Source of the DNA: Gammaproteobacteria bacterium
GTDB lineage: Bacteria; Pseudomonadota; Gammaproteobacteria; CAIRSR01
Assembly (NCBI GenBank): GCA_963575655.1
Contig: CAUYTY010000196.1
Coordinates: 1 to 32,903 of the forward strand
Direction of reading: 5' to 3'
DNA length: 32,903 nt
Below the pieces are notes generated by a model. That model saw only the letters and a program-made list of their open reading frames with translations. It had not been told where the DNA came from and did no database searches. This document shows, one piece after another, positions 26,653-32,903 of the stretch. Each line of letters opens with the position of its first letter. The stretch's first letter is position 1. The position numbers were made by a program, and so were the translations under genes.

Positions 26653-26761
26653 CCACGGTCCCTTGACGCTGCGAGGATTCGTCTGATACAGAAATTAGAG
26701 TACCTCGCTCACTCAACTAACTGTTAATTCAAGAGTTGCACTTCGAGTTTGAATCCGCAAG
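26653..26761 (-). repeat. IS30-type end, first copy of a 109-bp direct repeat
   Basis: These 109 bases are identical by eye to 28242-28350. The last part (26735-26757) is an IS30 terminal inverted repeat (GTTGCACTTCGAGTTTGAAT). The left edge coincides with the IS1 end at 26653. It is followed directly by a truncated transposase frame. Confidence 0.8.
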
Positions 26762-27084
26762 CTAAAATCATCCCATTTCCTGATAATTTGAAGAAGCTCT
26801 TAATGTTGACCACAATCCGCTGCCTTCATTGCAATTCTGAAGACTGCCGTATCTCCAAAACTTATAATACATCCAGCAACGGCAGCAGAAATCTTTATGA
26901 ATGCAATAGCTGTCGGAATGTTTTTTCAGAAACAAAAGGAACATTTATGGAGAATATAAAAAAACCCATAAGCCTGATTGCAAAGGTACTCCAGGCGCGA
27001 AGTGAGGGAATTGGCCTTAACGCTGCCTGCCGACTTTTTGAAATAGCAAAAAATACGTTATTAGAAATTGAAAATAAGAAATAA
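26762..27084 (+). pseudogene. Zinc-ribbon transposase N-terminal fragment
   Basis: About 105 residues remain open from the IS30 end to the stop at 27084. A zinc ribbon (RCLHCNSEDCRI ... YECNSCRNVFSETKGTF) is followed by a helix-turn-helix-like stretch (LQARSEGIGLNAACRLFEIA), the N-terminal domains of IS1-like transposases. The catalytic domain is missing. An internal ATG at 26803 could start a short protein. The open frame upstream of that ATG suggests the 5' end was cut by the IS30 end. Confidence 0.6.
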
Positions 27085-27130
27085 GAATAAGGGAAGACAA
27101 AATCGTAAGCGAGGCCGGAAACGTTCTAAA

Positions 27131-27279
27131 TAATCCAAGTTGCCACCTATTCAAAATTCGGGATCGCATCCAATCGTCCCCCCTCAATCCCCCCGTAAAC
27201 GGGGGGAGGTCTGCGGCCTACTCCTTCCCCGTTTACGGGGAGGGTTGGGGAGGGGGCAAGTAGGTGGCAACTTGGGTTA
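27131..27279. mobile_element. MITE-like element, same family as 15591-15759
   Basis: TAATCCAAGTTGCCACCTA (27131-27149) and TAGGTGGCAACTTGGGTTA (27261-27279) match as inverted repeats at 18 of 19 positions and share their sequence with the element before serC. The interior has two strong hairpins, CCCCCCGTAAACGGGGGG near 27191 and CCCCGTTTACGGGG near 27228. It is non-coding. Confidence 0.8.
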
Positions 27280-27384
27280 ATTAGACCTTATCGGAAACCT
27301 CCTCATCACCCACCACAGTCAATATAAATCATGAGGTTGCGTTGTCCGGCAGAGCTAGGTAGGGGGTTTCCGATAAGGTCTAAT
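27280..27384. mobile_element. 105-bp element with 20-bp perfect inverted ends
   Basis: ATTAGACCTTATCGGAAACC (27280-27299) is the exact reverse complement of 27365-27384, and pairing continues three more bases after one mismatch. The 57-base interior is non-coding. It abuts the IS30 transposase frame at 27385 and truncates it, so it looks like a MITE or a deleted IS whose family I cannot name with confidence (an IS5-type end is possible). Confidence 0.65.
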
Positions 27385-27972
27385 GAGTGTGAGGCGTGAG
27401 CGACGCTCGTTGATGGTCACCAGCGCACCTTGATGGCCAGCGCCGATGACGAGATCAGCCTCCCAGTCGCCCAGACGCTCACGCGTATCAACGATCGCGG
27501 GACGTTGCTCGATGGAGGTCTGATTAGGGATGGTTCCGCGCTGCTCAGTGCTTCCGTGGCGTTTTCGGCGCGGTTTCTGACAACGAAGAGCGAGATACAG
27601 GGTTCCTCCGGTTCGTTGGTCCGCGTATATACGCTGATAAATGCTCTCGTGGCTGACAGTGGGCTTACCATTGGCATCTAAATACCCGGTTATCTGTTCG
27701 GGGCTCCAGTACTCAGCAAGTTTTTCCTCCACGAATGTCCAGGTATCCGTGGAAATCCGAGGTCCATTGGCACAAGCAGCCCCACGCTCCACCGCAAGTG
27801 CTTGTGCTGTAACGGGTTGATAGCCGAGGTCAGTACCATTGCGTGCCAGTTCGCGGCTAATGGTCGACTTGTTTCGGCCTAGTAAGTCGGCGATGCCCCC
27901 AAGGGTGTTACCGGCTTTTTTGAGAATCGAAATTTGGCATCTTTCATCACGAGTGAGATGCGTGTAATTCAT
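27355..27972 (-). pseudogene. IS30-family transposase, N-terminal two-thirds
   Basis: The start is intact: GGAGG lies seven bases before the ATG at 27972. It encodes MNYTHLTRDERCQISILKKAG, the HTH (IADLLGRNKSTISRELARN), SHESIYQRIY and the catalytic start GDWEADLVIG. After residue 196 (SRLTLI) the frame enters the 105-bp element and stops at 27355, so the remaining D and E catalytic residues are missing. It is more GC-rich than the IS30 fragment at 25013 and belongs to a different element. Confidence 0.85.
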
Positions 27973-28100
27973 TTTGTTCCTCCGATGGAATGCATTGTTA
28001 GAAAAGTGGTAGCCCGCTAGATCAAATGATCCATTTTCTCACGGGCAAGGAAAAAGTCTTGAACCATTGATAAGAAAAGTCAAACCCACCCTCGCCGGGT

Positions 28101-28234
28101 GGCAAGGGTGCCGGGGGAAAAAATTCCCGGCACCCCTGCCACAAGCTTATTTTTTATGGTTGCATCAAGGGCTTTCGCGGCATAAACGCGATTGTGTCCT
28201 TGGCACGATAAGGCCGTACCAAGGACACAACCGC
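28101..28234. repeat. Two consecutive strong hairpins
   Basis: GGCAAGGGTGCCGGG (28101-28115) pairs with CCCGGCACCCCTGCC (28126-28140) at 14 of 15 positions, across an A-rich loop. GCGATTGTGTCCTTGG (28188-28203) pairs with CCAAGGACACAACCGC (28219-28234) at 15 of 16. They lie between the IS30 transposase start and the right-hand end of the composite block. No gene is credible here. Confidence 0.7.
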
Positions 28235-28241
28235 ATTTATT

Positions 28242-28350
28242 CCACGGTCCCTTGACGCTGCGAGGATTCGTCTGATACAGAAATTAGAGTACCTCGCTCA
28301 CTCAACTAACTGTTAATTCAAGAGTTGCACTTCGAGTTTGAATCCGCAAG
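28242..28350 (-). repeat. IS30-type right end, second copy of the 109-bp direct repeat
   Basis: It is identical by eye to 26653-26761. Its terminal inverted repeat (28324-28346) forms the right boundary of the composite insertion. The last four bases (CAAG) belong to the 7-bp target duplication, yet CAAG also follows the first copy, so the two copies may derive from each other by recombination. Confidence 0.8.
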
Positions 28351-28475
28351 GGGTTTCCGAATTTATGAAAGCGGGTGCTTCGCTGGGACATCTTTGGTTA
28401 GAGGGGCATTTTGGAATAGGTGATCCACTCGTCAATCACGGTATGCCGTCCTCATTGCGTGGAGGTAAGAAGTGA
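28347..28475 (+). pseudogene. AAA ATPase, 3' part
   Basis: After the duplicated CAAGGGG this stretch continues the ATPase frame for 40 codons (VSEFMKAGASLGHLWLEGHF ... LRGGKK), ending at TGA 28473-28475. SLGxLWxEGHF is the usual C-terminal end of such ATPases next to DUF4276 genes. It has no start codon of its own. The stop overlaps the GTG of the next gene (GTGA). Confidence 0.85.
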
Positions 28476-29086
28476 AAGACGTACACCTGGAAATTTTGGT
28501 TGAGGAGCCGTCCATGGAGGAATTTCTGCGCGCTTTGCTCCCTCGTTTGCTGGGTGATTCCGTCAGTTTTAATGTACACCCGTACCAATGCAAAGACGAT
28601 CTATTGAATAAACTGCCAGCTCGACTGAAAGGTTATAAGAATTGGATCCCGAAGACATGGCGCATTGTGGTGGTCGTAGATCGGGATGATGACGACTGTC
28701 ATGGCCTCAAGCAGAAAATAGAGCAGATGTTTATAGCAGCAGGACTGCAAAGTCGAACGGTGACTATGGTAGCAACTTGGCAAATAGTGAGTCGCATTGC
28801 TATTGATGAATTGGAATCCTGGTATTTCGGAGATTGGGAGGCCGTGCGAACCGCCTATTCTCGTGTCCCCGCAAATCTTTCCGTTCAGGCGAAATATCGT
28901 GATCCAGATGCGATAAAGGGAACTTGGGAAGCTTTTGAGCGTGTGCTTAAGAAAGCAGGTTATTTTAAAGGTGGCCTGCGTAAAATAGAGGTTGCCCGGG
29001 TTTTGGGGGGAAATATGGACCCAGCACGCAATCAATCTCGAAGCTTTCAGGTCTTTCGTGACGCTATTTTGGAAGCCATCTCGTGA
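28472..29086 (+). CDS. DUF4276 family protein (TOPRIM-like)
   Basis: This 204-aa protein matches the DUF4276 pattern. LEILVEEPSMEEFLRALLP gives N-terminal acidic residues Glu11, Glu12 and Glu16. IVVVVDRDDDDC gives Asp70/Asp72, the TOPRIM-like metal site. RIAIDELESWYFGDWEAV is the family's conserved Glu-Trp-Gly-Asp region. It starts with GTG inside the ATPase stop codon; GGAGG (28461-28465) lies six bases upstream. DUF4276 genes commonly follow AAA_21 ATPases, and the pair is reminiscent of OLD-type ATPase/TOPRIM nucleases and of RloAB/AbiL-type systems; the defence role is inferred. This gene is intact, but its partner is broken and its transcription probably now depends on the inserted DNA. 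Confidence 0.82.
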   Translation: MKDVHLEILVEEPSMEEFLRALLPRLLGDSVSFNVHPYQCKDDLLNKLPARLKGYKNWIPKTWRIVVVVDRDDDDCHGLKQKIEQMFIAAGLQSRTVTMVATWQIVSRIAIDELESWYFGDWEAVRTAYSRVPANLSVQAKYRDPDAIKGTWEAFERVLKKAGYFKGGLRKIEVARVLGGNMDPARNQSRSFQVFRDAILEAIS

Positions 29087-29097
29087 GAATACATAAA

Positions 29098-29116
29098 TGA
29101 CCCAAGTTTCCATCTA
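29098..29116. repeat. Single degenerate MITE end
   Basis: TGACCCAAGTTTCCATCTA resembles the terminal repeat of the 15591 and 27131 elements at about 15 of 19 positions. No partner end is seen nearby, so it may be a relic or a chance match. Confidence 0.3.
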
Positions 29117-29166
29117 TCCATGGATTATCTCTTTAACGCGCTACTGTGAGTTGCGCTCCATCCGCA

Positions 29167-29643
29167 GGCCACCAGCGTAAAGTTGCGCAGAGAGTATCGT
29201 AATTCTTTTAGACACGCCAACGGCGTGTCGGTGTATCAGCCCAGGGCGTTGCCCTCACGGCCATTAAGTTAAGGAACTCTGTTTTCTAACAAACAGTTAC
29301 CAATTCTGTTACATCGTTCCCACGCTCCGCGTGGGAATGCATCCCGCGACGCTCCTGCGTCGCGTATTGGTGGGGATCACGAACAAGCCGGAAGTCATCG
29401 CGCTATATGACCGTGTGGAACGCAATCACCACATGGATGTGCCGTGTTTCGGGACCCGCGACGCGGGAGCGTCGCGGGATGCATTCCCACGCGGAGCGTG
29501 GGAACGATGTAACTATTTGTTTAAGAGAGATTCCCTTAACTTAATGGCAGTGAGGGCGTTGCCCTGGGCTGATGTACCGACACGCCGTTGGTGTGTCTAA
29601 AGGCCACAGCTCACCTCATCCGCGCAACTTTACGCTGGTGACC
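29167..29643. repeat. 477-bp nested palindromic element, copy C
   Basis: The outermost arms 29167-29188 and 29622-29643 carry GGCCACCAGCGTAAAGTTGC and its complement. Next come mirrored modules GACACGCCAACGGCGTGTC / TCAGCCCAGGGCGTTGCCCT (from 29211) and their counterparts (about 29549-29597), then the TTAAGTTAA/TTAACTTAA arms. The core arms 29308-29355 and 29466-29513 are perfectly complementary over 48 bases. The interior, with TATTGGTGGGGATCACGAAC, is shared with copy B. It fills most of the 657 bases between the DUF4276 and sensor kinase genes. No gene is present. Confidence 0.9.
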
Positions 29644-29743
29644 CATCCGCAGTGACTGGAAAGAAGTGTATGCATCGCCATTTTGATATTGTCGGCACCT
29701 ATGTACCGTTGTCCTAGTTTCCTATTCGCCACTGCCACCAGAC

Positions 29744-29996
29744 ATGATGCACTCCGAACAGCCTAACGTTGTAGCGACAGACGATGGGCTAAGATTGCCC
29801 ACCTCGCGCCGGTTAGCATTTCTCTTTAGCTTTGCGGCGTTAATCCTTTTCGTTACTGTCTACCTGATTTTTGATACACAGAAACGCGACATTAGGGCGC
29901 ACGTCGAACATAATCTGGCGAATATCGCCACACTCAAAGCCGAGCAGATCCGTTTGTGGTTGAAGGAACGCATGGATGATGCGGCTATCTTTACTA
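29744..29996 (+). pseudogene. Sensor histidine kinase, N-terminal part, split by IS630
   Basis: This encodes residues 1-84 of a membrane sensor kinase: a polar N-terminus, TM1 at about 24-43 (LAFLFSFAALILFVTVYLIF), and the first helix of the periplasmic domain. The frame then enters the IS630 end and stops at 30013. Removing 29997-31134 plus one TA joins ATC-TTT-ACT to AGT-AGC-AAC in frame with the right part. A second ATG one codon on (29747) is an equal start candidate; neither has a strong ribosome-binding site. Confidence 0.88.
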
Positions 29997-31134
29997 ACCT
30001 GCGCGTTGGTTAGGGGACAAGCAAGTAAAAATAATCTATTATTAGTCCAACCAAAAAATAAGACATGAAATTGCTAAAATTATGAAAAATTCTGATGGAC
30101 GTTCTCTCGATCACTCTACCCTTGAGTATATAAGGCTTCAAGCAGTAAAAGCTGTACGTAAAGGAATGTCTCCTAGGGAGGTGGGCGAGATTTTCGGTAT
30201 GCACCGATCGAAGGTGTACGAATGGGTGAAGAAGGCAAAAGAGATGGGTCTAGCTACGTTAAATGCGAAACCTGTCCCTGGAAGAAAATCCTTCATCAAT
30301 GAACAGCAAGAAGGAATACTAGTATTCTGGCTGTGCGCATTTACCCCATTGGATTTTGAATTCTCGACAGTCTTATGGACAACTGAAATGATAAAGACAT
30401 TAATAGAGAGGAAATTTTCTATTTACATGAGTCGTTCCGCGGTGGGCCGTTTTTTGCGCCGCATTAATTTAACTCCACAACGGCCAGTATATCGTGCGAT
30501 AGAGAGGGACCAATTTTCAGTAGATAATTGGATTAACAAAGAGTTTCCTAGAATCAAAGAGTTGGCAAGTAATGAGGGTGCTATAATCTATTTTCTTGAT
30601 GAGGCTGGGGCGCGCACCGATTATCACGCGGGTACAACTTGGGGGCTAGAAGGTTTAACTCCCATAATTCCCTCCACTGGTGGACGTTATCGCATAAATA
30701 TGATCGCTGCGATAACTTCTGAAGGAAAGATGCATTTCCAAATAGGTCCCTCATCGCTCAATGGTGGTGCGTTTGTTGAATATCTAAAAATTTTGGCTCA
30801 AGAGAATTCATGCCCCATCTATATTGTAACAGACGGGTATTCTGCCCATCATGCAAAAGTAGTTAAGGAATATCTGGAGACGACAAATGGAAAGGTTAAA
30901 ATATTCTTTCTTCCCACCTATTCTCCACACCTTAATCCTGTCGAGCTAGTATGGAGCAATATTAAGACACAAGGAATTGCGCGTCACCTTATTCGTAATG
31001 TGGAGGAGTTAAAAAATAAAGCTACTCAACTTTTAGAGGATTTAAAAAAATCGCCAGAGAAAGTCAGAGAACTTTTTAAAGAAGAATCCGTCCAATATGC
31101 TATTTAGCTGGAGTCCCCTAACCAACGCGCAGGT
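29997..31134 (+). mobile_element. Complete IS630-family insertion sequence
   Basis: This 1138-bp element has 22-base perfect terminal inverted repeats (29997-30018 and 31113-31134, tip ACCTGCGCGTTGGTTAGGGG). It is flanked by the TA duplication (29995-29996, 31135-31136). The target was CTAG, the known preference of IS630. It carries one intact transposase gene. A second copy begins at 32856. Confidence 0.93.
30082..31107 (+). CDS. IS630-family transposase
   Basis: This is an intact 341-aa DDE transposase of the IS630/Tc1-mariner group. An N-terminal HTH region (about 12-60; PREVGEIFGMHRSKVYEWVK) binds the ends. Catalytic residues are Asp173 (IIYFLDEAGARTDY), Asp251 (PIYIVTDGYSAHHA) and Glu288 (LPTYSPHLNPVELVWSNIK). 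It occupies nearly all of the element between its inverted repeats. The sequence is AT-rich compared with the surrounding kinase gene. Since a second copy of the same left end is present 2.9 kb away, this gene is probably functional or recently so. Confidence 0.95.
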   Translation: MKNSDGRSLDHSTLEYIRLQAVKAVRKGMSPREVGEIFGMHRSKVYEWVKKAKEMGLATLNAKPVPGRKSFINEQQEGILVFWLCAFTPLDFEFSTVLWTTEMIKTLIERKFSIYMSRSAVGRFLRRINLTPQRPVYRAIERDQFSVDNWINKEFPRIKELASNEGAIIYFLDEAGARTDYHAGTTWGLEGLTPIIPSTGGRYRINMIAAITSEGKMHFQIGPSSLNGGAFVEYLKILAQENSCPIYIVTDGYSAHHAKVVKEYLETTNGKVKIFFLPTYSPHLNPVELVWSNIKTQGIARHLIRNVEELKNKATQLLEDLKKSPEKVRELFKEESVQYAI

Positions 31135-31136
31135 TA

Positions 31137-32855
31137 GTAGCAACCGTACTCCATTTGCGGAGATGTTCAACAATTGGTTGCGCCACGGTGCCAAGGACGA
31201 TAGCGACCGTCGCTTGATGCTGTCGCGAATTGACATGATCTTGAACAGTCAGAACTACTATGCCTTGCTGTTGTTCGACGTACAGGGACAAGTACGGTTG
31301 TCCATGTACGAACCGAAGAGCATTGCCGAGCACGAACCGGAGGGCATTGACGAACGCGATCGTCAGCTAGTGTTCGAGGCGATACGCACGCGGCAGGTAC
31401 GGATCGACGACATCCATATCGGTACGGCGCATCCGCCCGCCATGGGTTTGGTCGCGCCAATGCTCGCTGGCGAAGGTAAGGAAAGTTATGTGGTGGGTGT
31501 TCTGTATTTTCGTATCGATCCGGCCCGTTTTCTGTATCCTTTGATTGAGTCTTGGCCAATCGAGAGCCAGACTGCGGAAACTCTGCTTGCGCGCCGCGAC
31601 GGGGAGGAGGTGCTATTTCTTAACCGCCTGCGCCACCTCAACGCCGCCCCGCTGTCCTTTCGCGCGCCACTCGCCACCTTCGATCTACCGGCGGCTCAGG
31701 CGCTACGTGGGAAAAAAGGATTCACCAGAGGCAAGGACTATCGTGGCGAGAAAGTGACCGGTTATCTATTACGCATCCCTGGCACTGACTGGATTATGGT
31801 GTCCAAAATAGATGAGACCGAGATTTACACACCGATCCACTATCTTGTTTTCTATATGGCGATGGCGCTGTTCGTGTTGTTGTCTTTCGGCATCTATATT
31901 TTTTGGTCGCTACGTGTCCGCGCCGAGTATGTCTGGCAGCAGTATCAGACCGAATTACGGAACCGGATGTTAGTGCAACGCTTCGATTACCTGAGCAAAT
32001 TTGCCAACGACATTATCATATTGGGGGACGACCAGAACCATTTTCTCGAAGTCAATGACCGTGCCATCGAGACCTATGGCTATACGCGCGCTGAGTTTTT
32101 GCAAATGGGCATCCGTGAATTGCGCTCACCGAAAGCCCTCGTTACGCAAGAACACGACTGGCACAACCTCATGGCCAACGGTCAAACGCTACTCGAAACT
32201 GTGCACCGGCGTAAGGACGGTAGCAGCTTCCCGGTAGAGATCAGTGCACGCATGATTTCTGCCGATCATCGGCAATACATGCAGGCAATCATCCGCGACA
32301 TTAGTGAACGAAAGCGGGCCGAGGTTACATTGCGGCTGCATGAATGTTTGACAAACAACATGCAGGAAGGTCTATCCCTGATCAGGAGTAGCAACGGCCT
32401 CATCGTATTTACCAATCCCAAGTTCGATGCGATGTTCGGCTACACCACCGACGAAATCCACGGTAGGCACGTCAGTTGCCTCAACGCGCCAACCGATGAT
32501 AGTCCTGAAGAGAACGCACGCAAGATCATGGAGGTGCTTAACCGAACTGAGATGTGGTCGGGAGAGATTAAGAACATTCGGAAGGACGGCACGGTATTCT
32601 GGTGCAACGCAACCGTTTCGAGCTTTGTCCACCACGACTATGGAAAAGTCTGGCTGGCCATTCATCAGGACATTACCGAGCGCAAGAAACTGGAACAAAC
32701 ACAGATTGAGTACTTGGAACGCATTCGAGAACTTGGCCAACGCCTATTGGCGATACAGGAAGACGAGCGACGCAAGCTTGGCATGGAACTGCACGATCGC
32801 ACTGCCTCGAACCTTGCCACCATGAACCTGCTGCTGAAAGACCTTACCACTACTA
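31137..32855 (+). pseudogene. Sensor histidine kinase, central part (PAS-PAS-HisKA_3)
   Basis: This continues the kinase from residue 85 for about 573 codons. The rest of a periplasmic Cache-like sensor region (to about 31840) is followed by TM2 (LVFYMAMALFVLLSFGIYIF). Two PAS domains follow, each ending in a DISER/DITER motif. A HisKA_3 segment has the H-box LGMELHDRTASNLATM (about 32783). It is cut again by an IS630 end at 32856, so the ATPase domain is separated. The frame here has no native start; an artificial one begins inside the IS at 31097. As it stands the locus cannot make the whole kinase. Confidence 0.88.
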
Positions 32856-32903
32856 ACCTGCGCGTTGGTTAGGGGACAAGCAAGTAAAAATAATCTATTA
32901 TTA
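32856..32903 (+). mobile_element. Second IS630 copy, left end (truncated by window edge)
   Basis: The last 48 bases match 29997-30044 (ACCTGCGCGTTGG ... AATAATCTATTATTA) by eye, in the same orientation, again preceded by CTA. The element continues beyond the window. Confidence 0.9.

Larger units (their letters stand above)
25728..26653 (-). mobile_element. Complete IS1-family element
   Basis: This 926-bp element is read on the minus strand. The left end is at 26653 and the right end at 25728; both tips carry GGTGGTGTT[T/C]CAGACCTGG. It contains insA and insB. No matching target duplication flanks it, because a tandem partial copy adjoins on one side and an IS30 remnant on the other, so the locus was rearranged after insertion. 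Confidence 0.85.
25008..28346. mobile_element. 3.3-kb composite insertion bounded by IS30-type inverted ends
   Basis: The left end (25008-25030, CGGATTCAACCTTGAAG...) and right end (28324-28346, ...CGAGTTTGAATCCG) are near-identical inverted repeats. They are flanked by a direct repeat CAAGGGG at 25001-25007 and 28347-28353, consistent with one insertion event into the ATPase gene. The interior is a mosaic: IS30 C-terminal fragment, IS1 cluster, a second IS30-type right end, transposase fragments and two MITEs. Seven bases is long for an IS30 duplication (family usual 2-4), so part of the match may be chance. Confidence 0.8.

Noticed and set aside
28067-28255. Open frame of 62 codons between the IS30 transposase and the ATPase 3' part
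   Set aside because: It covers two strong hairpins and ends at the IS30-type repeat; composition and context indicate non-coding DNA.
29331-29600. Open frame of 89 codons in copy C
   Set aside because: It is entirely within the palindromic element; the peptide (AFPRGAWERC type) is the familiar spurious translation of such repeats and has no ribosome-binding site.

Overview
This window comes from a gammaproteobacterial chromosome. The strongest evidence is the conserved order gyrA - serC - serA - pheA - hisC - tyrA (12702-23100), the characteristic Gammaproteobacteria arrangement linking DNA gyrase to serine and aromatic amino acid synthesis. FlhA and a chemoreceptor show a motile organism. 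The many GC-rich palindromic repeats, a DUF29 gene and several IS families would suit a large-genome environmental lineage such as sulfur-oxidising Thiotrichales/Chromatiales, but that last placement is a weak inference.

Layout. 1-8860: flhA (flagellar export gate), a methyl-accepting chemotaxis protein, a YoaA/DinG-type Fe-S helicase, a TAXI-type TRAP solute-binding protein on the minus strand, and a small thioredoxin-fold [2Fe-2S] ferredoxin. 8861-12259: a minus-strand histidine kinase/response regulator pair resembling the proteobacterial dedicated sortase system (PdsS/PdsR), without any sortase or substrate gene in view, and a divergent one-TM small protein. 12702-23100: the gyrA-to-tyrA cluster. 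It is broken up by palindromic repeat elements (15591-15759, 16956-17112, 20061-20324) and by two extra genes, a DUF29 protein and a PD-(D/E)XK-like protein, between pheA and hisC. The cluster ends at a hairpin (23107-23150), and aroA/cmk, the usual next genes, are absent.

23100-32903 is a repeat- and transposon-dominated accessory zone. An OLD-like AAA ATPase gene and an overlapping DUF4276 (TOPRIM-like) gene form a probable anti-phage or abortive-infection-type pair. The ATPase is split by a 3.3-kb block (25008-28346) that carries IS30-type inverted ends and a perfect 7-bp target duplication. Joining its two halves restores a 412-codon frame that ends by overlapping the start of the DUF4276 gene. 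Inside the block are IS30 fragments, a rearranged IS1 cluster (one complete element plus two partial copies), a zinc-ribbon transposase fragment and two MITE-like elements. Further right, a PAS-containing sensor kinase gene is interrupted twice by the same IS630-family element: a complete copy at 29997-31134, and a second beginning at 32856 and running off the window. Excising the first copy restores the frame.

The two most informative observations are the reconstructable disrupted ATPase/TOPRIM-like module and the family of nested palindromic elements that recur at 16956, 23251 and 29167. A valine at GyrA position 83, the main quinolone-resistance position, is also notable. No tRNA, rRNA or CRISPR array was seen.
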